A stretch of DNA of 64,000 nt from Flavobacteriales bacterium (lineage in GTDB: Bacteria > Bacteroidota > Bacteroidia > Flavobacteriales_D > Sanyastnellaceae). The notes beneath the pieces are model-generated. The model was not told the DNA's origin and did no database searches. It was given only the letters and a program-made list of their open reading frames with translations. Shown in pieces: positions 1 through 6,533 of this stretch (position 1 is the stretch's first letter; every line of letters begins with the position of its first letter). Location of the stretch: assembly GCA_016722445.1 (NCBI GenBank), contig JADKIZ010000015.1, positions 1 to 64,000 on the forward strand. Direction: 5' to 3'. A program made the translations under genes and the position numbers.

Positions 1-139
1 TTACCTAAATGCTACGCCCCGAACAATCGTTCATGGGATACTCGACCTCATCGTGAACCGCCGTATACGGGTCGGTACGTTCGGTGGTGTGGGGCGTGAA
101 CCATATCGAGGAAACTCCCGTAGGACCGTGTACTCAATT
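1..139 (+). mobile_element. Probable 3' end of a group II intron (domains V-VI)
   Basis: Positions 55-90 form a hairpin typical of group II intron domain V: ACCGCCG (57-63) pairs with CGGTGGT (82-88), followed by a 2-nt bulge region and a short upper stem TAC/GTA around a loop at 69-74. The segment after it ends in TACTCAATT (131-139), resembling the usual 3' end of bacterial group II introns, and ATCGAG/CTCAAT can form a domain VI-like stem. The intron-encoded reverse transcriptase would lie upstream, outside the window; no clear maturase coding is visible in the first 50 bases. The recognition rests on sequence and fold resemblance only; the 5' part, the class and the exact 3' boundary cannot be seen. 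Confidence 0.5.
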
Positions 140-187
140 TGTGTGAGTGTCTCTGGAAGACTAATTTCCGCTGAGATCGGTTTTGGA

Positions 188-316
188 TCAGTAAGACGTT
201 AGCTTGATATACGCCTTCAATTCTTCAAAGGACATGTTTTGAGTTTCGAAACTGATTCTATCGCGGATTTCGCGCATCATTGATAATGCATCAAAAGTTT
301 TGGCTTTGTTACTCAT
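188..316 (-). CDS. Small antitoxin-like protein (42 aa) partnered with a PIN-domain gene
   Basis: A 42-codon frame starts ATG at 316 and ends TGA at 188. The product begins MSNKAKTFDALSMMREIRD and ends FEELKAYIKLTSY; it is charged, helical in character, and has no membrane segment. Its start overlaps the stop of the upstream PIN-domain gene by 8 nt, the tight coupling expected for a type II toxin-antitoxin pair. The toxin gene is broken while this frame is open, so it may be a leftover antitoxin. The antitoxin role is inferred from context and size; no DNA-binding domain can be assigned by eye. Confidence 0.6.
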   Translation of the reverse strand: MSNKAKTFDALSMMREIRDRISFETQNMSFEELKAYIKLTSY

Positions 317-774
317 CTCCGTATTTTATTAAGTCCTTCGGACTTCGAATTTCCAACATTGAATATCCCAGGCGCATATTGACAGAATTATATCCTTTGA
401 TCCTATCCAGATTCACGATGTGTTTAAAGTTCCAACTTGCAAGGACGTCAACTTTGTTTATGCTCGCCAAAGCAATGTGTCTACAATCTTCAAGGCTAGT
501 TTTGCCCACAACTCCAGCCTGAATGTATTCATCAGCTAGTTGAGATGCTTCTTGACTGAATTCTTATCGCTCCAATTTTTGATCTGTGAAACTTGGCAAC
601 AATTCTCTAACCAGTTTTGGAGCATTCAATAATTCAAGTTCAAGTAAATCCGAGGCGACAAATGATACCTCACTCTCCTCCATCGATCGAACAATTTCAA
701 AGTTGCTTCTTTAGATTCTTCGTCAAAATAGCCACCAACAACTGATGTGTCTATTTGGATTCTTTGCCTCTCAT
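309..774 (-). pseudogene. Broken PIN-domain (VapC-like) toxin gene
   Basis: PIN-domain RNase-like protein, the usual toxin of VapBC-type pairs. The N-terminal motif IQIDTSVVGGYFDEE carries the first PIN aspartate, and the C-terminal part (TSLEDCRHIALA, then VLASWNFKHIV) carries the later acidic and Asp/Asn-type motifs. The reading frame is disrupted three times: an AG duplication right after the expected ATG at 774, a frameshift after LFDR near 690, and an in-frame TAA near 566 in what should read ER-I-EF. Between the lesions the protein is well conserved, so decay looks recent. It overlaps the downstream small gene by 8 nt. The toxin is presumably inactive. Confidence 0.7.
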
Positions 775-842
775 GAGCCTCAAATGTAATCAAAAATGAC
801 TTTTCAACCCGAATCCGCTTATAAGTGGACATCACACATAAC

Positions 843-1280
843 ATCAGCCTGTGGATTTACTCCCCAGTCTTATTGTTCAATTTTCAATGGATAAAAATAC
901 CAAAGGATTCATTTGATGATTGGTTGATGAGAAGATTTTTGGGAAATGAATTTCATTGAACCTCAGTACAGACCTTAACTTATGTTTATCCGTTTTGAGG
1001 ATTTGGTTGCGATGGGTTGTTTTGGATAAACAGGCATGGTAACCAAACAAGTGCTTGTAGTTGTGATCTATCACAGACTATACCTAGGAGACTGAGCTTA
1101 ATGATTTAAAATACTCTGCGGAGTACATTGAAACGTGTAAAACTTTCCGGCGCAAAAGCCATCACAGAGTTTTTCACATTACAATACACGAACAACAACA
1201 AGTGGAATAAAATTAAATATTGCATTTGCCTCTCGAGGAACTGCTTTATATAGGAGGTGCTGTTACTTGTTGTGCATTCA
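843..1280. other. 438-bp gene-free stretch between two decayed PIN genes
   Basis: No supported coding sequence. On the minus strand the segment opens with TAACAGCAC (about 1268-1260), the same string that opens the palindrome at 2309-2440, and it ends at GTTATGTGTGATG (842-830), close to the GTTATCTGTAATG that ends that palindrome. A small hairpin, ACTC-TGCG-GAGT, lies near 1113-1124. It could therefore be a degenerate spacer of the same kind as 2309-2440, but a long paired structure is not obvious here. Confidence 0.35.
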
Positions 1281-2285
1281 CTAAAGCGGTTCTAAAATGA
1301 AATCAACGAACTCTGCTGGCTTCATAACTACCGTATTGATGCCCTCGCTTTGATATACTGCCTTTGTCTTCTTAAAAGCTTTCTTGTCCGCAGTTACGAA
1401 GAAATCGCCCAATGAGCGGCATCAGAACAATACAGTGAAATCATTGAACAAGTTAGCATATGGATTTTTATCAGTCAATTTATCGGAACCATACCCTACA
1501 AAATCCAACTGCATAAAAACGCCAACGATCTTAGAATAATCTTGATTTTTAGATGTTTCCAATTTGTTATTGTCCTTATACAGTTCTGTAAATGATTTGT
1601 TGATCATCGTTTTGGGCATGGTCTGGTCTAATAGACCGATAACATTCTCAACATTGTGGACATTTGCATCTAATGGAATTGAATTCTTGAAAAGTGAACA
1701 AAGACCGTTATAAATGGCGGGATTTGTTTCTTTTGTTAATTCATATAAATCCTCCATAACTGCATACATGCTGCTGTCATGTTGTGATCGCTTAAAGAGT
1801 TCAGTGAATATAGGACTTGCTTTAGAGAGTTCTGTAAATTATATAATGCTTGAGGAATTGTCTTGAATTTTAAATCAAACCAGTCTATCTTACACCAAAT
1901 TCCTTTAAGGGTTCAAATAGTCCATCTAACTCTTTTGATGATTCTTCATCTTCCATTTCTTCGACAATTGCGTCAAAATATTCGTACGGGTTTCTATGGT
2001 GCCATCTCGCTACAGTATCATTCCAATATTGCGTTAGACAAACTTCTTTAGTAAGCTCTTTGATAAATGATAATGAATCTGCCACTTCTTGGTGATTGCC
2101 ATTTTTGAATCTTTTTAATAGATCGTTAAGATGTGCGTTCGAATATGGCAAAATAAATTTCTCTCTTGCAGCAACAATTAACGTTACACCAATTTAGAAT
2201 AGGTTGACATATCAATATCACGCTTCAAGATATCGATTTGATGCATGTTGGATATCACATTCCAATCTAAGTAGATTTTAATCAT
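1281..2285 (-). pseudogene. Broken PIN-like domain protein gene
   Basis: Starts ATG at 2285 with MIKIYLDWNVIS, the beta-strand plus Asp signature of a PIN-like nuclease, and ends TAG at 1281 after a strand with the late PIN motif DFFVTADKKAF. The middle (about 2151-1422) encodes a long helical region with an acidic stretch near EEMEDEESSKELDG. At least three frame changes are needed to join the parts: between 2200 and 2150, around 1885-1770, and near 1430-1400. The intact protein would be about 330 aa, longer than VapC toxins. It probably was an RNase-type toxin or defence nuclease; the function is inferred from the PIN-like motifs only. A palindromic element lies directly upstream of its start. 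Confidence 0.6.
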
Positions 2286-2308
2286 AGGATATGATTGCGG
2301 TGCATTAC

Positions 2309-2440
2309 AGATAACGTTTTGCAGATTTGCGATGGGCGGGATTTTTACCACTAATGTTGACGCGGAGCACAATACTTTCGGCCACCACAAGTGTGTCTGC
2401 GGAGCTCGAAACCTCGCCTATTGCAAATGTGCTGTTATCG
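2309..2440 (-). repeat. Large imperfect palindrome, attC-like in architecture
   Basis: The arms are 2321-2345 (GCAGATTTGCGATGGGCGGG and following T-rich bases) and 2408-2432, whose reverse complement reads GCACATTTGCAATAGGCGAG: about 20 of 24 positions pair. The palindrome is bounded by GATAAC (2310-2315) and GTTATC (2434-2439), so it has the AAC...GTT outer ends and long mismatched stem that characterise integron attC sites, but the outer cores do not fit the RYYYAAC/GTTRRRY consensus. It lies between the stop of one decayed gene (2596) and the start of the next (2285), exactly where a cassette recombination site would be. The remainder of 2286-2595 shows no gene. Confidence 0.5.
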
Positions 2441-2595
2441 GCTGCCTTTCCTTTCGACCGATGATATATTGTTTCAATTATCATTCTACAAGTCATTAAA
2501 GTGAGATGTCAAGTCAGAGTTTTTAGGAACTGAGAGTATTACATAATGTCTTGGCAAAAACAACCTGAATTGTTTTTAAGCGAAAATTAAGCTGG

Positions 2596-3251
2596 TCAGT
2601 GTTTTTCAAAGTCCTCTGCAAATAAATTAAAAGCTAACTCCTGAATTACTTCTCCTTCAATTGTGCGACAAACCATCATAAGCTTTGGTCGTTTTACTCC
2701 AATGCTTTGAAGAAAGTTTTTCAAAATTTCCCTTGACTGCTTTGGAAAGTAAGATTCGGAAGGTTGAGCTATCAATATTTTCTCTTCCTTTTTAATAGTT
2801 CTACATTTTGTAATTCTACACTATCTGTCTTTGAAAAGAACTCTTTATTCAGATGCAAGTTCAAAATGTCACCATAAGAAAACACCCAATCAACACCATT
2901 GTCAGTTGGATTTAGAGCTACTCCACATCCTATCTCAAGCAAGAAATCATCTTTCATATTTCTAATACAAAATGATTCGAAAGGTTTGTTTGCTTCTGGA
3001 GTCCGTAATACAAAATATGGAAACCCGTCAGGCCCATTAAAAATCTGTGGGCTGCCGCAAGCATAACTGGCCGTCTGAACATTTTCATAAAAGATTTTTG
3101 CCAAGCATCATCTCTTTTGTCACAGAAATTTGGAAACAAGGTCAACCATAACCTGAGTTTTGCTAATATCACATTCAGGTCTTCCAACCTTTACTTGAGG
3201 AATTTGTTCAGTTGGTTTGTCCTTAGTTTTTAGAAAGTCAAATAGTCCCAT
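2596..3251 (-). pseudogene. Broken gene for an unknown cytoplasmic protein
   Basis: The frame opens ATG at 3251 (MGLFDFLKTKDKPTEQ) and closes TGA at 2596 (FNLFAEDFEKH), about 215 aa if repaired. The frame that holds the N-terminus runs into TGA codons near 3118 and 3109 before resuming with KIFYENVQTASYACGSPQIF, which suggests a pair of compensating indels, and a further shift occurs near 2785 between VELLK and KEEKILIAQPS. No signal peptide or membrane segment is present. I do not recognise the family. The context (PIN genes, palindrome, no housekeeping neighbours) suggests an accessory cassette gene. Confidence 0.5.
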
Positions 3252-3717
3252 AGAATTCTATCTTTTTGTTTAGGCTTTTTGGTTCGTTCGGAGCTTTAAG
3301 GTTGCCGATAACTCATATATATGTCTCCCATCCCCACCCATACCCCCGCATCCGCTAATTTACCATTTATCATCTCCCCATCCATCAACATTTTATCGAC
3401 AGTCTATAATATACAATTGCCGAATGGATGTTTTAACTGATACAACCAACATTTCATTTGCATTATCAAAGACAGTTTCACCAAATCGCGCAAGTGTTTG
3501 AATGAAATCTTCTGAAAGATGTCCAAGTCATTGCACTTCTCGGCTGATTCGAAAGTATGTTGGTTCAAAATCCTGGTTTTTATGATGTAATGAGACCGAT
3601 TTCGGGATAATACTGAATTCCGAAAAGAAAAAATCAGGTGAAACTGTCACAATTTTCATAAATCAACTAAAATTGTGTCAGTTAATCGCTGTTTTACTTT
3701 TTGAAGAGATTACTACT
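3252..3717. other. 466-bp gene-free stretch
   Basis: No coding sequence is supported. On the minus strand GTTATCGGCAACC (3312-3300) lies about 50 nt upstream of the decayed gene starting at 3251 and matches the GTTATNNGNNA motif found upstream of neighbouring accessory genes. The rest is AT-rich with a C-rich tract near 3328-3348; nothing else is recognised. Confidence 0.35.
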
Positions 3718-4287
3718 ATGCCAAATTATGCCTACAATAAGGTGAATATTTATGATTTGCGTTTGAAATTGGGTTGGACGCAAGAAGAGTTTGCCTTGGT
3801 TTTGAAAATTCCACGTAGTCAATATGTCAATCTGGAATTGAAACGTCGCGGAGCAAGCACGGAAATGCAGGAAAAAATAAACTGGATTGTCCGTTCTGCA
3901 GAGCTGATGAAAAAGCGAGGTCTTCTCAAACGCAACTCGAATCCGCCTTGGTCTGAAATGGACACCGCCATGATTCGGTTAAAGGTGATTGAACTTGAAA
4001 CGTCCATCATCGATTGGCAGCGGAAAATTGATAAACTCAAAGAATACTCGCTCATTGTTCACACTAGAAATGCGCAGATATCGACTCAGATAAATATCCT
4101 CAAACAAATCAAAGCTCCGGATGTTCTGATGATCGGTTTGAGTGCCATACAATTTGAGGAAGATGACAAATCGAAATATTATTCCCTGGAAAAGCTCTAC
4201 AAAGCAGAGGCGAAATTGGCCGCAAAAAAGGTAGAGAGTTGGCTTTCCTCAGGAAAAAAATGGACAAGCGACCCAAAAAATCCGTGA
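3718..4287 (+). CDS. XRE-family HTH protein with C-terminal coiled coil
   Basis: An HTH_3/XRE-type DNA-binding domain spans residues about 9-60 (DLRLKLGWTQEEFALVL, then IPRSQYVNLELKRR), with the classical Q-E-F/A and S-Q-Y recognition-helix pattern. Residues about 80-135 are a charged heptad-rich coiled coil (LETSIIDWQRKIDKLKEY), followed by a Lys-rich tail. ATG 3718 is chosen because the HTH begins eight residues later; an upstream ATG at 3673 would add 15 residues of no obvious function. It stands alone on its strand in accessory DNA and precedes another coiled-coil gene by 367 bp. A DNA-binding regulator is likely; target and ligand are unknown. Confidence 0.75.
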   Translation: MPNYAYNKVNIYDLRLKLGWTQEEFALVLKIPRSQYVNLELKRRGASTEMQEKINWIVRSAELMKKRGLLKRNSNPPWSEMDTAMIRLKVIELETSIIDWQRKIDKLKEYSLIVHTRNAQISTQINILKQIKAPDVLMIGLSAIQFEEDDKSKYYSLEKLYKAEAKLAAKKVESWLSSGKKWTSDPKNP

Positions 4288-4654
4288 CGAAATAGTGCGT
4301 TTTGTCATCTTTTTTGGATGAAAGTCTTCCTTTTTCATCCCGAAATTGAATTTGACGAATTTTTTTTTGTTGGGAACATTTCGCGCAAAGCCTTATGGAT
4401 AGGGGTTTTCAAGAAATTGTTGTGAATCTCCTGAATTTTTTTTTCTGTTACTCCAACTACACACTTGCTCCAAATTGTCTGGCAAGTTTGCTAGTTAAGC
4501 TATTGAGAGTCAGTAACTAGATTTTTATAGGGTACAGCAATGTGGCATTTTAACATCTACACAAATTCCCAAATTTGGGTTGATTGAGCCCGAGGAATGT
4601 TGCTTCTTTGATTCGTTATAGAAAACAATCCATATCCCATCACAGAATTAAACA
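4288..4654. other. Gene-free stretch with a weak inverted repeat
   Basis: An 8-bp inverted repeat, GGATGAAA (4316-4323) with TTTCATCC (4333-4340), sits 28 bp after the XRE gene. It could end transcription but lacks a GC-rich stem and a clear following T-tract (a T9 run occurs later, near 4361-4369). No gene is seen in the rest. Confidence 0.3.
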
Positions 4655-5080
4655 ATGAATTACAACTTCACTGAATTTGTTACGGTAGCAGAGTGCGACA
4701 GGTACCTGCAGAAACTCCAACAAAACCATGATGACTTGGGAATACGCCTCAATGATGCGCAGACAAAAGTCACAGTCAGCATAATGATGTCTTCGATGAT
4801 TCCATCTCAATTGGAGACTATAGAATCTGCGCTGTCAGTCAAACGAGCACAACGGGAAACGGTCACAAAGGCAAGGCAACAACGTGAGATCGAAATTCAG
4901 ATCAACACTTTGCAGAACAAACTTCTCCGATTGCTGAATAAACAAGATCGGATGCAAAGCAAAGATATCCTCAAGGGTCAATACCGAATTGTGCTGCTTG
5001 AATCAAATATTGCCACGATCTCGGAATGTAAGGCGGCCTTGGAATTGAGGAAGGCAGAACTTTTAGGGATGGCGGCATAG
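4655..5080 (+). CDS. Hypothetical coiled-coil protein (141 aa)
   Basis: Not recognised as a named family. The product is almost entirely alpha-helical: residues about 5-40, 55-100 (QRETVTKARQQREIEIQINT) and 105-135 form heptad-like stretches with Leu/Ile and charged residues, with no signal peptide and no membrane segment. It lies 367 bp downstream of the XRE gene on the same strand, and both proteins share a short helix-rich, coiled-coil character, so a functional pairing is possible but unproven. The start ATG at 4655 is the first in frame and gives a sensible N-terminus. Confidence 0.6.
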   Translation: MNYNFTEFVTVAECDRYLQKLQQNHDDLGIRLNDAQTKVTVSIMMSSMIPSQLETIESALSVKRAQRETVTKARQQREIEIQINTLQNKLLRLLNKQDRMQSKDILKGQYRIVLLESNIATISECKAALELRKAELLGMAA

Positions 5081-5172
5081 GAACAGAACTTGTCGCCGAT
5101 CTAGCGAATCATAACCTCCCGATTTCATAGTGACATGCGATGCCGAGGCTCGGAGTGGTTTTGACTATAATT

Positions 5173-5350
5173 GAAAGATGACCTGTGTTGAGTCTATATC
5201 AATCCATATAATGATTTGTATGATAAGTTCTTGAAACCACGGAGAACACCAAGAAAAACCACACAAAGACCACCAAGATCAAAACCGATTTATAGATGAA
5301 TTTTCTTTGCGTCCTTCGTGTGAAGTTCTCTTGGCGTCCTTCGTGGTTTC
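5173..5350. repeat. Interspersed inverted-repeat element, copy 1
   Basis: The inner part, 5233-5350, is an imperfect palindrome: GAAACCACGGAGAACACCAA on the left and the reverse complement of TTGGCGTCCTTCGTGGTTTC on the right. The leading part 5173-5289 is repeated almost exactly at 6417-6533, including GACCTGTGTTGAGTCTATATC-like sequence ahead of the palindrome. This is the widespread environmental repeat whose spurious translation reads like KGHEG...TQRTRR; it is not a gene. The remainder of 5081-5625 holds no coding sequence. Confidence 0.8.
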
Positions 5351-5625
5351 AAGCGCCCCAGCGCCACACCGTGGCGTAGGTTTAGCTAAGTGTATTCCAT
5401 ACAGTGAATATTTCTTGTGAAATATGAAGTCAATATCTTCAATACCCGTAATGCAACTCAAGGGAGTGTTTCGGATGAATGGTCTTTATCAAGAATATTT
5501 TAGCGGACGGCAATTGACAACCAAAATCGTTTGATCGTTTATGAACATGTTCAAACACCAAGTATGATGCTTACACGAAATACTATGGCTGTTTCTAAAT
5601 GGTAACTGAAATGAATGTTTACACG

Positions 5626-6201
5626 CTATTGCAAATGTTTCGGTTTCAAATTTTGTGCGGCTTGATCAACAATTTCGCGAATTCTCTTTTGTCTTGTTTC
5701 TGTGGTTTTGGCGAAAAGCAGCCAAGATAAAATGATCTTCTTCACTGATTTACTCAACGACAAATAGTAGGTTATGGCATGTGGTTTTTGATTGAACGCA
5801 TTCTCCAAATCAGCCGGCATGATTAATTCCTCCACTTCATCTAAAATCGTCCATGAACCGTTTTCTTTAGCCTTTTCAATACTTTCCATCCCTGCTTGCG
5901 ACATCTTCTCTTGTTCAATTAGTCTCGCAATTTTGTCTTTATTGATTTTTGACCAGGTACTTTTTGGCTTTCTCTTGCTAAAAAATTGATGCGAAGTTTC
6001 TTCGTCAATTTTAATCTTTTTACTATCAATCCATCCAAAGCATAATGCTTCATCTACTGCATCACTCCAAGTGATTGATTTCAACTTAGACTTTTTGTTG
6101 TAAAAAACAAGCCAAACAGATTGCTTGGAAAGATGGTTTTTCTCCAACCACTTTCTCCAGGCCGCTTGGTTTTTGGGATAAAATACATCTACTTTCTCCA
6201 T
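5626..6201 (-). CDS. YdeI/OmpD-associated (OmdA) family protein
   Basis: A 191-aa cytoplasmic protein of the YdeI/OmdA family. Visible hallmarks are an N-terminal segment NQAAWRKWLEKNH, the conserved WLVFYNKKS and TWSDAVDEALCFGWIDS block, RKPKSTWSKINKDK, and a C-terminal OmdA-type part (KSVKKIILSW, RQKRIREIVD). Family members have been linked to bacteriocin or antimicrobial tolerance, but the biochemical role is not established. It is a single gene between two copies of the interspersed repeat (5173-5350 and 6417-6533) and faces away from the next gene. Start ATG at 6201 matches family N-termini. Confidence 0.88.
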   Translation of the reverse strand: MEKVDVFYPKNQAAWRKWLEKNHLSKQSVWLVFYNKKSKLKSITWSDAVDEALCFGWIDSKKIKIDEETSHQFFSKRKPKSTWSKINKDKIARLIEQEKMSQAGMESIEKAKENGSWTILDEVEELIMPADLENAFNQKPHAITYYLSLSKSVKKIILSWLLFAKTTETRQKRIREIVDQAAQNLKPKHLQ

Positions 6202-6416
6202 GATGATTTCACAATAGCGCTTCCAATTTTACTGGAAAAGCTGCGAAAATTACTTTAATTCAAGACATGTCGATGCAGGTTTATTTCTATGAAATTGATT
6301 CAGCAAAACATAGCGCGTGACGCGACTCCCTCATGCCAAAGGTTGAGCGCAGCATCAGCTCCCGTTTGCGTCGTGACAGATTGGGCCATGGCTTTTATTG
6401 GCTTCAAGCCACGATC

Positions 6417-6533
6417 GAAAGAAGACCTGTATTGAGTCTATATCATTCCATGAAATGATTTGAATGATAAGTTCTTGAAACCACAGAGACCACCAAGAAA
6501 AACCACGCAAAGACCACAAAGGTCAAATCCGAT
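6417..6533. repeat. Interspersed repeat, copy 2 (left half only)
   Basis: Nearly identical to 5173-5289: same leader (ACCTGTATTGAGTCTATATC) and same left palindrome arm (GAAACCACAGAGACCACCAA). It stops after CCGAT at 6533; in copies 1 and 3 the same position continues into TTATAGATGAATTTT and the right arm. From 6534 the sequence becomes the FG-GAP coding region. The junction thus marks a truncation or insertion event at the 5' end of that gene. Confidence 0.8.

Noticed and set aside
2184..2496. Coding frames across the palindrome
   Set aside because: The sequence is explained by the 2309-2440 inverted repeat and by the N-terminus of the PIN-like gene in one frame; no separate gene is supported.
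5279..5461. 60-codon minus-strand frame
   Set aside because: Covers the right arm of repeat copy 1; no independent coding signal.
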